A DNA stretch of 19,402 nucleotides from Myxococcales bacterium (GTDB lineage Bacteria; Myxococcota_A; UBA9160; SMWR01). A program made the translations under genes and the position numbers. The DNA lies in contig JACZXC010000004.1 of NCBI GenBank assembly GCA_022571825.1, positions 1 to 19,402 on the forward strand, in the 5' to 3' direction. The notes under the pieces are model-generated. The model was not told where the DNA came from and ran no database searches. It saw nothing but the letters and a program-made list of their open reading frames with translations. Below, piece after piece: positions 1-7,411 of the stretch; position 1 is the stretch's first letter; each line of letters opens with the position of its first letter.

Positions 1-402
1 GCCCTCCGCGAGGGCCTGGGCGGCGACGGTTCCGGGAAGTCCGCGCAGATTGGGCACGACCAGCGCCACTTTCGACGCGTGCCGCGCGGCGGCCTGGGTC
101 ACCGCTGTGCCGGCTAGACAACGCAGCGCTTCCGCATCGAGTTTGGCGCCGTCCCCGAGGCCGATCAACAAAACCCGCTGCGCCCGGATGTTGCCATCGG
201 GATACAGCAGGAGACTTTCGCGCTCCTTGCCCCGAAAGTCCCCGCTCGCCAGCACCGAGGTGATGCGACCGCCCAGTGCGCGATCGAGGGCTGCGGCGCG
301 GGAGGGCAACCGGATCTTGTCGGCGTCGACGTGGGCCAGGGGCAGGGCCAGTAGATCGACCGCCGCGGTCAACGGGCTCTGGGTATCGACGGTGACGCGC
401 AT
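1..402 (-). CDS. pepA: Leucyl aminopeptidase (M17), N-terminal part, runs off the left edge
   Basis: Only the first 134 codons are present; the gene continues beyond position 1. The translation begins MRVTVDTQSPLTAA and contains a stretch typical of the M17 N-terminal domain (RVLLIGLGDGAKLDAEALR, then ALVVPN about residues 117-122). That domain is the non-catalytic hexamerisation domain of cytosolic leucyl aminopeptidases, which release N-terminal residues from peptides. The catalytic zinc-binding C-terminal domain lies outside the window, so the assignment rests on the N-domain alone. The ATG at 402-400 is preceded by a near-perfect AGGAGG (plus-strand CCTCCT just right of the start), which fixes the start. 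It is divergent from the tol operon, with a 94-nt shared intergenic region. Confidence 0.85.
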   Translation of the reverse strand, partial: MRVTVDTQSPLTAAVDLLALPLAHVDADKIRLPSRAAALDRALGGRITSVLASGDFRGKERESLLLYPDGNIRAQRVLLIGLGDGAKLDAEALRCLAGTAVTQAAARHASKVALVVPNLRGLPGTVAAQALAEG

Positions 403-439
403 CACTCCTCCTATGATTTCTGCCTGGTCGACGCCGGGA

Positions 440-468
440 TTGGTTGAACTCGTTCAGGACGTTACCTA
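440..468 (+). promoter_or_regulatory. Possible sigma70-type promoter for the tol operon
   Basis: In the short gap between divergent pepA and tolQ, TTGGTT (440-445) and TACCTA (463-468) are separated by 17 nt. They lie about 28 nt upstream of the tolQ ATG. Both hexamers are imperfect, so this is a weak inference supported mainly by location. Confidence 0.3.
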
Positions 469-496
469 GACTCGCGAGCTTCACAGTGAGAGAGCC

Positions 497-1243
497 ATGG
501 GGTGCATCATCGTCGGGGCGGCGATGGGGGGACGTCTCGCGAGCCTCGATGCGCTGAGCTTGATTTGGCAGGCGAGTTGGATCGTTCAGCTCGTCATTCT
601 CCTGTTGGCCCTGCTTTCGGTGTGTTCCTGGGCCATCATCGCGGCCCGCTGGCGTGAACTGTCGCGTGCCGAGCAGGATAGCGAGGCTTTCCTCGAGATC
701 TATCACGACGGTCCCCTCGATACCGCGTATTCCGCCGCCCGGGATTTCGACCACAGCCCGCTGGCTGCGATCTTCCTGTCCGCCCACGCGGAAATGAGCC
801 GGCTGGCTCGCTTGGAGGGCAAGGCGGCGCCCACCGAGCTCGAGGAGAGCCAGCTCGATGTCCTGGCTCGCCAGATCGGCTGGACAGCCTCGCGGGAATC
901 CCTTCGGCTGGAGCGCGGGCTGCCGTTCCTGGCGACGACCGGCAGCGCCGCGCCGTTCATCGGCTTGTTCGGAACCGTGGTGGGTGTCATCAACGCGTTC
1001 CAGGGAATCGGCCGGGCGGGGTCGGCGAGCCTGGCGGTGGTGGCGCCGGGCATTGCCGAGGCGCTGATCGCCACCGCTGTCGGGCTTTTCGCCGCGATCC
1101 CCGCGACGGTTTTCTACAACGTCTTCGTGGGCAAGCTGCGGGGAATCACGTCGGCTATCGAGCTGTTCTCGGACGAATTCGAGGGCGATCTGCGCCGGCT
1201 CGCGGGCACCGAATCCATAGCGCGCCGCGCCGCGCGCGGGTGA
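497..1243 (+). CDS. tolQ: TolQ, MotA/TolQ/ExbB proton-channel subunit
   Basis: 248 residues, usual for TolQ. TolQ and TolR form the inner-membrane proton channel that energises TolA for outer-membrane constriction at division. The first membrane segment lies about residues 28-50 (after SLIWQASWIVQLVILLLALLS in part). The conserved family block with the second and third segments is about residues 145-215, including LPFLATTGSAAPFIGLFGTV, GSASLAVVAPGIAEALIATA and GLFAAIPATVFYN. The ATG at 497 has only a weak purine-rich stretch before it; an in-frame ATG at 524 is the alternative. It is the first gene of the operon and its stop overlaps the tolR GTG by 4 nt. The partner genes confirm TolQ rather than ExbB. 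Confidence 0.93.
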   Translation: MGCIIVGAAMGGRLASLDALSLIWQASWIVQLVILLLALLSVCSWAIIAARWRELSRAEQDSEAFLEIYHDGPLDTAYSAARDFDHSPLAAIFLSAHAEMSRLARLEGKAAPTELEESQLDVLARQIGWTASRESLRLERGLPFLATTGSAAPFIGLFGTVVGVINAFQGIGRAGSASLAVVAPGIAEALIATAVGLFAAIPATVFYNVFVGKLRGITSAIELFSDEFEGDLRRLAGTESIARRAARG

Positions 1244-1659
1244 GCGGCGTGGCGATTTCGCAGCTCGGCTCGGTTCACCGCCCCATTTCGGAGATCAACG
1301 TCACCCCCTTCGTCGACGTGATGCTGGTTCTCCTGGTCATTTTCATGGTGACGGCTCCTCTGATGCACCAGGGAATCGACGTCGACCTGCCGGAGACGAC
1401 GGCCCAGCCACTTCGGATTCGGTCCGAGCCGTTGATTCTGACCGTCAAGAAAGACGGCCGCTATTACATCGCGCGGAAGCAGATTCCCGAAGCCGAGCTC
1501 AGCCAGAAGCTCCAGGCGATCTTTGCCGGGCTGGATCGCAAGGAGATCTTCCTGCGGGCCGACCGGGAAACGCCCTACAAGTGGGTGGTGCGAGCGTTGG
1601 CGGCCGCCCGCGAGGCGGGTGCGACGAAGCTCGGCATCGTGACCGAGCCCGAGTCCTAG
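1240..1659 (+). CDS. tolR: TolR, ExbD/TolR family periplasmic regulator of the proton channel
   Basis: 139 residues with one membrane segment near the N-terminus. The signature EINVTPFVDVMLVLLVIFMV is present (about residues 19-38), including the proton-conducting Asp in FVDVMLVLL. The remaining periplasmic domain (DGRYYIARKQIPEAEL, then IFLRADRETPYKWVVRALAA) matches the ExbD/TolR fold. The start is GTG at 1240, overlapping the tolQ TGA as GTGA; an in-frame GTG at 1249 is a minor alternative. The overlap implies translational coupling with tolQ. Confidence 0.93.
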   Translation: MSGVAISQLGSVHRPISEINVTPFVDVMLVLLVIFMVTAPLMHQGIDVDLPETTAQPLRIRSEPLILTVKKDGRYYIARKQIPEAELSQKLQAIFAGLDRKEIFLRADRETPYKWVVRALAAAREAGATKLGIVTEPES

Positions 1660-1678
1660 CTCTCCGCGGGGTCGTGGG

Positions 1679-2362
1679 GTGGCATCGGCAAGGGTGGTCG
1701 GGTTCGATCTCGGTGAGACGCGGCGACGGGAAGCTCGCCGTGCCCTGGCCCTCTCGGCGGGTGCGCATCTGGTGCTGCTGGGGCTGCTGCTCGCGATTCC
1801 CGAGACCGACCCGGTGGTGCTCCCGGGCGTGATTGCGGTGGAGCTGGTGGCGGCACCATCGCCGCCACGCCGCGTGGCCAGGCGGCCCGAACCCATCGCG
1901 TCGCCTCCGGTCCCCCAGAAAGTGGTGCTGCCCGAAGAGCCCGTGCTGCCCGAGCCCGTCGTGGACCTAGAGAAGGAGTACCAAGATCTGATGGCGCAGC
2001 TGCGCGAGGAGCTCGGTGAGGTGGCACCCGAGCTCGCCGCGGCAAGGACCGAGGCCGCCGCGGAATCGGGGGGTCTCGCCGTCTCGCCCGAGGTGGCGGC
2101 CTGGATTCGGAGTGCGAAGATCCATGTGCGAAGTGCCTGGGTGCTTCCGCCGGGATTCCGGACCCAGCTGCTCCAGACCCACGTCGCGGTGGATCTCGCC
2201 GCCGGGGGGAGTGTGATCGGGGAGCCGCGGGTGGTGCGGCGCTCCGGGAACCCCTGGTACGACGAGAACGTGGTCCGGGCGATCCAGAAGGCCAGTCCAC
2301 TGCCGGCTCCGCCAGAGGCGGGTGAGTGGGCCTTCGTGTTCGTTCCAGAGGACAGTTACTGA
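1679..2362 (+). CDS. tolA: TolA/TonB-type energy-transducing protein, short form
   Basis: 227 residues, about half the length of E. coli TolA. Order of parts: a basic cytoplasmic start, one membrane segment (about residues 26-42, SAGAHLVLLGLLLAIP), a proline-rich stretch (about 55-95), a short charged helix (about 96-135, starting DLEKEYQDLMAQLREELGE), then a TonB/TolA C-terminal domain (about 140-227, with RVVRRSGNPWYDENVVRAIQ). The C-domain would contact TolB or other periplasmic partners. The long helical domain II of enterobacterial TolA is reduced to one short helix. It starts with GTG at 1679, 19 nt after the tolR stop; its TGA shares one base with the tolB ATG. Position identifies it as TolA rather than TonB. 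Confidence 0.85.
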   Translation: MASARVVGFDLGETRRREARRALALSAGAHLVLLGLLLAIPETDPVVLPGVIAVELVAAPSPPRRVARRPEPIASPPVPQKVVLPEEPVLPEPVVDLEKEYQDLMAQLREELGEVAPELAAARTEAAAESGGLAVSPEVAAWIRSAKIHVRSAWVLPPGFRTQLLQTHVAVDLAAGGSVIGEPRVVRRSGNPWYDENVVRAIQKASPLPAPPEAGEWAFVFVPEDSY

Positions 2363-3678
2363 TGGCAAGAGTACTGTCCCTGCTGGGCGCGCTGTCCCTC
2401 GCGGCATGCTGGCCCGCGGCGGCGCAGGAGCGGCCGGTGGTGGTGGTGACGCCCGGGACGGAGCACCGCTACCGCGTGGCCGTGCAGCGCTTCGCGGATC
2501 TTTCGAGCCAGCCGGACTCGAGCCGTGCGTTGTCTTTTCGTCGCGATCTGGTCGAGGCTCTCGACTTCTCGAGCGTGTTCGTGAGTCTGGACCTCGGGGC
2601 ATTCCTGGGCCCCGAGGTCACGGAAGCCGTGGACGCTCCTCCGATCTGCTCCGACTGGGTCCAGATCGGTGCCGACGCCCTCGTGCAAGGAGAGATCCGG
2701 GCGATGACCGGGCGGACCGAGGCGGAATTCAGTGTCTGGGACACAGCCCGCTGTCGGCGGCTGCTCCGTCGGCGCCACGCCGCCCCCGCCGGCGAAGTCC
2801 GGTTCGTCGCCCGGCGCATCGCCGACGATGTCGCGGAGGCTTTCACGGGGGTGCGTGGCGTCGCCGCCACCGAGCTGTCCTTTGTTTCGGATCGCGGAGG
2901 AACCCCCGAGATCTACGTCATGGACGCCGACGGTGGCCACCCGCGGTCGGTCACGTCGAACGGCTCCATCAACAATTTCCCGTCCTGGTCTCCGGACGGG
3001 AAATCCATCCTGTACACGTCGTACCGCTCGGGGAATCGGCCCAAGCTCTTTCTCACCACCCGGGGCCGCCGCCGGTCGGGTTCGCTCCTTCCCCGGCTCA
3101 ATTCCGATCTGCCGCAATACCGGGCGGTCTTCGATCCCACGGGGAGGATGCTGGCGGCGGTGCTCAGCGCCGACGGAGCAGCGGAGATTTTCACGGTTCG
3201 CTCCAACGGCCGCCGCCTGCGTCGGCTGACGAAAAACCGGGCCATCGACATCGCGCCAACCTGGTCGCCGGACGGCAGGCGGATCGCGTTCGTATCGGAC
3301 CGGTCGGGATCGCCGCAGATCTACATCATGGACGCCGACGGCAGAAACGTTCGCCGCCTGACCTACCAGGGGACGTACAACACGCATCCGGCCTGGTCGC
3401 CGGAGGGGGGATGGATCGTCTATGAAACGCGGTTGAAGGGGCAGTTCGACATCTGGTTGATCGATCCCGAGGGAAATGTCAACGTTCCGCTGGTATCGCA
3501 TCCCCGCAGCGACGAGTCGCCGGCATGGGCACCCAATGGACGGAAACTCGCGTTCAGCTCGACGAGGCGAGGCGCAGCGGACATCTACATCATCGACCTG
3601 AGCGGGGACAACCTGCGGAGGCTCACGTCGAGGGCTGGGCACAACACGAGTCCGGCATGGGGACCACAGCCGCGCTAG
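2362..3678 (+). CDS. tolB: TolB, periplasmic beta-propeller of the Tol-Pal system
   Basis: 438 residues from the ATG that overlaps the tolA stop by one base (TGATG). A signal peptide occupies about residues 1-21 (MARVLSLLGALSLAACWPAA), with a likely signal peptidase I site at AAA-Q; LAAC at 13-16 also fits a lipobox, so a lipoprotein is possible. The N-terminal alpha/beta domain (about 30-165) precedes PD40-type propeller blades with repeated motifs such as WSPDGKSILYTS, WSPDGRRIAFVSDR, WSPEGGWIVYETR and WAPNGRKLAFSST. TolB links TolA to Pal. The frame is also open 36 nt upstream of the ATG, but that part overlaps tolA and lacks the signal peptide. Confidence 0.95.
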   Translation: MARVLSLLGALSLAACWPAAAQERPVVVVTPGTEHRYRVAVQRFADLSSQPDSSRALSFRRDLVEALDFSSVFVSLDLGAFLGPEVTEAVDAPPICSDWVQIGADALVQGEIRAMTGRTEAEFSVWDTARCRRLLRRRHAAPAGEVRFVARRIADDVAEAFTGVRGVAATELSFVSDRGGTPEIYVMDADGGHPRSVTSNGSINNFPSWSPDGKSILYTSYRSGNRPKLFLTTRGRRRSGSLLPRLNSDLPQYRAVFDPTGRMLAAVLSADGAAEIFTVRSNGRRLRRLTKNRAIDIAPTWSPDGRRIAFVSDRSGSPQIYIMDADGRNVRRLTYQGTYNTHPAWSPEGGWIVYETRLKGQFDIWLIDPEGNVNVPLVSHPRSDESPAWAPNGRKLAFSSTRRGAADIYIIDLSGDNLRRLTSRAGHNTSPAWGPQPR

Positions 3679-3711
3679 AACCGGGCGTGGCGGTGGAGGA
3701 GGGAGGGAACG

Positions 3712-4476
3712 ATGGATAGCCGTGGGGTGGCGAGATGGGCCGCCATCGCGCTCGCGTTGGGGGCCCTGGCGACGGGCTGTGTGACGGTGGCCGAATTCCG
3801 CAAGCTCGAGCGCGAGGTCATCGACATGAAGCGCGGTGGTGGCGGCGGGGGCCTCGGGGTGGGTAGCGAGCGTCTGGCGGATCTCGCGGCTCAGGTGGAG
3901 AGCCTCGAATCCCAGATTGCACGGCTCGAGGGTCGGCTGGAGGTGACCGAACACGACGTGGGGGCGGCGGTCGCCGAGGCCCGTGCGGCACGCGCCGACG
4001 CCGCATCGGCCGCATATCGGGCCGAGCCCGCGGATGAGGAGGCCCCGGAAGGGACCCCCGAGGAATCCGGCGACGATGAGGCGGCTCTTCCGGCTTCGAA
4101 CGATGTGCGTGCCTACCGCGCCGCCTACGGGGCGTGGCGAAGTCGAGATCTGCCCGCTTGTATTGACCAGTTTCGCCGGTTTCTACAGAATTACCCGGAT
4201 TCCGCCTACGCGGATGACGCGACCTACTGGATGGCGGATTGCTACTTCAAGGATGGGGACTTCAAGACCGCGATTCTGCGGTTCGATGCCGTGGTCGTCC
4301 GGTATCCGACGGGCAATAAAGCTGCGGACGCGCTCTACCGAGAGGGTGAGGTCCTGCTTCGGCTGGGGCGCAGCCGGGTGGCCGGCAGGGCATTCGAGCG
4401 AGTGCTGCGCGAGTATCCGGATTCGGCTCGTGCCCCAGAGGCGCAACGACAACTGGATCTTCTCGGATCCGGATGA
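3712..4476 (+). CDS. cpoB: CpoB/YbgF-like Tol-associated lipoprotein with coiled coil and TPR repeats
   Basis: 254 residues. The N-terminus (MDSRGVARWAAIALALGALATGC) is a lipoprotein signal with cleavage before Cys23. E. coli CpoB is soluble periplasmic, so the lipid anchor is a difference. Residues about 50-85 form a coiled coil (LAAQVESLESQIARLEGRLE), followed by an acidic linker. The last 125 residues carry the CpoB TPR domain (CIDQFRRFLQNYPDSAYADD, YWMADCYFKDGDFKTAILRF, AGRAFERVLREYPDSARAPE). CpoB coordinates Tol function with peptidoglycan synthesis at division. A strong GGAGGAGGGAGG precedes the ATG. It follows tolB directly; the pal gene usually found between the two is not here. Confidence 0.85.
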   Translation: MDSRGVARWAAIALALGALATGCVTVAEFRKLEREVIDMKRGGGGGGLGVGSERLADLAAQVESLESQIARLEGRLEVTEHDVGAAVAEARAARADAASAAYRAEPADEEAPEGTPEESGDDEAALPASNDVRAYRAAYGAWRSRDLPACIDQFRRFLQNYPDSAYADDATYWMADCYFKDGDFKTAILRFDAVVVRYPTGNKAADALYREGEVLLRLGRSRVAGRAFERVLREYPDSARAPEAQRQLDLLGSG

Positions 4477-4489
4477 GCGGGGGGGAACG

Positions 4490-4852
4490 TTGAAGAAGCG
4501 GGATGTTCAGAAGTTGCACAAGATCTTGTTGGCCCACCGCGAGCAGCTGGTGGGACACACCAAGCGCGTTCTCGACGACGAGATCCACGTCGATCCGGAC
4601 GACTTCCCCGATGAGATGGACGCGGCGTCGTCGGAGGTGAATCTCCAGTTTGCCGGTCGCCTGCGCGAGCGCGAGCAGGGGTTGCTGGCGAAGATCGACG
4701 CCGCCCTGGTGAAGATCGAGGAAGGCGAGTACGGGGCCTGCATCAGCTGCGGGGAGGAGATCGGCGTCAAGCGGCTCGAGGCGCGACCCGTGGCCGAGCT
4801 CTGCATCGACTGCAAGTCGGAGCAAGAGAAGCTCGAACGCCGAACGGGCTAG
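4490..4852 (+). CDS. dksA: DksA/TraR-family C4 zinc-finger transcription factor
   Basis: 120 residues from a TTG start. No ATG or GTG is available in frame after the cpoB stop, and a G-rich stretch (GGGGGGA) sits just upstream. DksA binds the RNA polymerase secondary channel and works with ppGpp. The N-terminal half is a coiled coil whose tip carries the acidic/alanine motif DEMDAASSE. The C-terminal half has a four-Cys zinc finger, CISCGEEIG and LCIDC, separated by RLEARPVAE, as in E. coli DksA. At 120 residues it is slightly shorter than the E. coli protein (151). It sits 13 nt after cpoB and 24 nt before tsaD. Confidence 0.88.
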   Translation: MKKRDVQKLHKILLAHREQLVGHTKRVLDDEIHVDPDDFPDEMDAASSEVNLQFAGRLREREQGLLAKIDAALVKIEEGEYGACISCGEEIGVKRLEARPVAELCIDCKSEQEKLERRTG

Positions 4853-4876
4853 GCCCGACCCGGCTCGAGAACCCCC

Positions 4877-5929
4877 ATGCCCGAACGCGAGGTCGTTCTC
4901 GGTATCGAGAGTTCCTGCGACGAAATGGCCGCCGCCGTGGTCCGCCGGGGTCGTGAGATCGTGGCCAGTGTGGTTCGGGGCCAGGCCGAGGTACACGGGC
5001 CCTACGGAGGCGTGGTGCCCGAGCTGGCCTCGCGGGCCCACGTGCGGACGGTTTCCGCGGTGGTGAAAGCGGCTCTCACGGAAGCCGAGCTTACTGTAGA
5101 GCACCTCCACGCCGTGGCCGTGACCGCGGGACCGGGGCTCGTGGGCTCCCTGCTGGTGGGTCTCTCATTTGGAAAGGCGCTGGCCTATCGCCTGGGGATC
5201 CCCGTGGTGGGCGTGCATCACGTCATGGGGCATCTCGCTGCTGCGGAGTTGGCCGACGACCGGCTGCGCCCTCCCTACCTGGGTCTCGCCGTCTCGGGGG
5301 CGCACACCGCTCTCTATCGGCTCCGGGTCGATGCGGCGCCGCTCTTGCTCGGTCAGACCCGCGACGACGCGGTGGGCGAGGCTTTCGACAAGGTCGCCAA
5401 GCTCCTGGGGCTATCGTATCCGGGCGGCCCCGCGGTGGCTGCGGCCGCGGTCGCCGGGAATCCGCGAGCGGTGGCATTTCCGCGTCCGATGGCGAGTGCC
5501 GACGGCCTCGACTTCTCGTTCAGTGGTCTGAAGACGGCGGTGGCTCTCGAGGTGGAGCGCCGCGGTCGGGGTTCGCCGCTTTCGCCCGGAACTGTGTCGG
5601 ACCTGGCAGCTTCGTTCGAGGCGGCGGCGGTCGACGTGCTGGTGGCGCGGGCTCGCACCGCCATGGCCCAAGAGCAACAGACGCGACTCGCCGTCGTCGG
5701 AGGGGTGGCCGCCAATACCCAGCTCCGACAGCGCATGGCGGCAGCGGCCGATCAAGACGGCTTCGAGGTCGTATTTCCGCCCCCGGCCCTGTGCACGGAC
5801 AACGCGGCGATGATCGCCGCCGCGGGATTCGCTCTGTTGGCTCGAGGGGAACGGCACGGCCTCGGACTCAATGCCTTTTCACGCGTTCCCATCGATGCGC
5901 CGCCCTGGATGTCGTCGGCGTCCTCGTGA
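4877..5929 (+). CDS. tsaD: TsaD, tRNA N6-threonylcarbamoyladenosine transferase subunit
   Basis: 350 residues, full length for the Kae1/Qri7/TsaD family, which transfers threonylcarbamoyl to A37 of ANN-decoding tRNAs with TsaB and TsaE. Visible motifs: IESSCDEMAAAVV near the start, the metal-binding HxxxH (HHVMGHLAA, His115 and His119), the nucleotide-binding LDFSFSGLKTAV, GGVAANTQLR, and CTDNAAMIAAAG with the C-terminal metal-binding Asp. The usual SGGHT motif reads SGAHT here. The start is ATG 4877; upstream Shine-Dalgarno support is weak. The stop overlaps the rsmA GTG by 4 nt. Confidence 0.96.
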   Translation: MPEREVVLGIESSCDEMAAAVVRRGREIVASVVRGQAEVHGPYGGVVPELASRAHVRTVSAVVKAALTEAELTVEHLHAVAVTAGPGLVGSLLVGLSFGKALAYRLGIPVVGVHHVMGHLAAAELADDRLRPPYLGLAVSGAHTALYRLRVDAAPLLLGQTRDDAVGEAFDKVAKLLGLSYPGGPAVAAAAVAGNPRAVAFPRPMASADGLDFSFSGLKTAVALEVERRGRGSPLSPGTVSDLAASFEAAAVDVLVARARTAMAQEQQTRLAVVGGVAANTQLRQRMAAAADQDGFEVVFPPPALCTDNAAMIAAAGFALLARGERHGLGLNAFSRVPIDAPPWMSSASS

Positions 5930-6795
5930 GCGCGGCGGCGGTCCGCTCGTTCCTGGCGCGGCACGCGCTGCTGGCGCGGCGCGACCTGGGCCAGAATTTC
6001 CTCTTCGATGAGAATCTGGCCCGTCGCCTCGCCGTGCTCTCTGGAGTCGAGGCGACGGATACTGTCGTCGAGATCGGCACCGGGCTCGGCACGCTGACCC
6101 GCGCCCTGGCCGAGCGCGCGTCACGGGTGGTGACCCTCGAGGTGGACTCGGGTCTCGTGGCGGCCCTGCGCGCCGAGTCGATGCTCCCCGACGGCGTCGA
6201 GCTGATCCACGCCGATGTGTTGAAGTTCGACCTGGCGGGCCTGGTTCGGACCGCCCGCCCCCCGATTCGCGCCGTCGCCAATCTTCCCTACTCGATCGCG
6301 GCGCCGATCCTGCGGCGGCTTCTCGATCTGCGGGCGTCGCTGGTGGACTGGTCGGTGATGCTCCAGCGCGAGGTGGCCGAGCGAATCTGCGCGACACCCG
6401 GCCAGCGGGCTTATGGCTCGTTAACGGTGCTGCACGCACTGTGCGTCGAGGCGACTCCATCGATGCGCCTCGAGCCCCGTTGCTTCTATCCGGTGCCCCG
6501 GGTTCGCTCGACGTTTCTCAGGTTGAGACCTCTCGACCGGCCCCTCGTCAGCGAACCCGAGTTCGCATGGGTGGAGCGCGTCTCGCGCGCCGCCTTCTCG
6601 CACCGGCGCAAGACCCTGGTGAATTCACTCCGCAGTTCACTCAAGCCGCGTCCCGGTCCCGGTTCCATTGAGCGCGCCCTGGAGCGCCTCGAGTTGTCGC
6701 CGCGCATCCGCGCCGAACGGCTGGCTCCCGGACAGATCGTCGACCTCGCCCGGGCATTGGCCTCCCAGAATGCCGAGCCGGGGGGATCCGGGTAG
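5926..6795 (+). CDS. rsmA: RsmA/KsgA, 16S rRNA adenine dimethyltransferase
   Basis: 289 residues from the GTG at 5926, which overlaps the tsaD TGA as GTGA. The same frame is open upstream but lies inside tsaD. RsmA dimethylates two adjacent adenines in helix 45 of 16S rRNA, a late ribosome-assembly step. Motifs: RRDLGQNFLFDENL at the N-terminus, the SAM-binding VVEIGTGLGTLTRAL, acidic LEVDSG, and the catalytic NLPY in AVANLPYSIAAPILRRLL. The C-terminal helical part has the family-typical FYPVPRVRSTFLRLRP and FSHRRKTLVNSL. The stop shares one base with the GTG of the next small gene. Confidence 0.95.
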   Translation: MSAAAVRSFLARHALLARRDLGQNFLFDENLARRLAVLSGVEATDTVVEIGTGLGTLTRALAERASRVVTLEVDSGLVAALRAESMLPDGVELIHADVLKFDLAGLVRTARPPIRAVANLPYSIAAPILRRLLDLRASLVDWSVMLQREVAERICATPGQRAYGSLTVLHALCVEATPSMRLEPRCFYPVPRVRSTFLRLRPLDRPLVSEPEFAWVERVSRAAFSHRRKTLVNSLRSSLKPRPGPGSIERALERLELSPRIRAERLAPGQIVDLARALASQNAEPGGSG

Positions 6796-7079
6796 TGGAT
6801 CCCGTGGAGATCGAACGGCACCTGATCGAGCTGGCGGAGGCCGCCGGCCTCGAGGTACGCGGCCTGACGGGTGGTGCCTTCCAGCCAAGCGAGCCTGAGG
6901 CCTCCAGCGGCGTCTGCCGTGTGCGGGACTCCATCTGGGTGCTGCTGGCTCCCTCGGATTCGGTCGAGGAACACATTTCGGTGCTGGTTTCAGCGCTGGA
7001 GACCCACGCGGCCGGTTTCCTGGAGGATCGCTACCTGCCGCCGGCGGTGCGCCAGCGGATCCGAGGCCGACCGGTGTAA
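6795..7079 (+). CDS. Small protein of unknown function, last gene of the tol operon
   Basis: 94 residues, not recognised. It begins with a GTG sharing its G with the rsmA TAG, so it is almost certainly translated with rsmA. It reads as a soluble mixed alpha/beta protein: an acidic N-terminal helix (MDPVEIERHLIELAEAAGLE), a beta-rich middle (GVCRVRDSIWVLLAPSDSVE), and a helical end (LETHAAGFLEDRYLPPAVRQ). No signal peptide, membrane segment or metal motif is visible. Conserved-looking composition and perfect operon spacing make it a credible gene; no function is proposed. Confidence 0.7.
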   Translation: MDPVEIERHLIELAEAAGLEVRGLTGGAFQPSEPEASSGVCRVRDSIWVLLAPSDSVEEHISVLVSALETHAAGFLEDRYLPPAVRQRIRGRPV

Positions 7080-7127
7080 TCGGCCTCCTGGGGAAATGGG
7101 GGTCATCGCGGGACCCGAGGGCTCGCC

Positions 7128-7157
7128 TTGACACCCGCGGCGCTGTCCCCATATGCT
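7128..7157 (+). promoter_or_regulatory. Sigma70-type promoter upstream of the panB leader
   Basis: A consensus TTGACA at 7128-7133 and TATGCT at 7152-7157 are separated by 18 nt. Transcription would begin near 7164, about 250 nt before the panB ATG. This is the clearest promoter in the window. Confidence 0.6.
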
Positions 7158-7163
7158 CATGGG

Positions 7164-7378
7164 TGCCAGAGGGGTCTCGCACGGTGCGATCTCTATCTGG
7201 CGGAACGAGATAGAACCCGAGCGCGCTGCGCCGGGAACGCAGAGACGACGCCTCGCATCGCCCAGTGGAAACGCTCGGATCCGGCAGTGGACCGAGACGG
7301 GGGCGGCTCTAGGCAGACTCGCGGGCCGATCCCGTGAGCGATGCCGCGCCTCCGAGCTCTTTGGAAGGCGCGTTTTTG
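7164..7378 (+). ncRNA. Candidate structured leader or independent small RNA upstream of panB
   Basis: The roughly 215 nt between a good promoter and an intrinsic terminator hold no convincing gene but several hairpins. These are TCGCA/TGCGA around 7177-7189, CTATCT/AGATAG at 7193-7213, CTCGG/CCGAG around 7273-7295, and an 8-bp stem CTCGCGGG/CCCGTGAG at 7318-7338 with one G-U pair. The size and the promoter-terminator frame fit either a free-standing small RNA (6S-sized) or a transcription-attenuation leader for panBC. I could not match it to a known riboswitch, SRP RNA, RNase P RNA or a confident 6S fold. Confidence 0.4.
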
Positions 7379-7380
7379 TT
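7345..7380 (+). terminator. Intrinsic terminator just upstream of panB
   Basis: CGCGCCT (7345-7351) pairs perfectly with AGGCGCG (7366-7372). The stem is extended by CC/GG across a one-base bulge, with a 9-nt loop, and is followed at once by GTTTTTG-type U-rich sequence (7373-7377). It ends any transcript from the 7128-7157 promoter about 32 nt before the panB start, unless antitermination occurs. Confidence 0.6.
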
Positions 7381-7411
7381 CCTCGGACTCCGCGCAGGTC
7401 GTGGAGGCGTC

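Noticed and set aside
2356..3954. 532-codon open frame on the minus strand
   Set aside because: Lies antisense to tolB and cpoB, is Arg/Pro/His-rich without any family, and is explained by GC-biased third positions of the real genes.
7334..7411. N-terminal extension of PanB from GTG 7334
   Set aside because: It would be translated through the terminator hairpin, is not expected in the family, and the ATG at 7412 has a GGAGG site.
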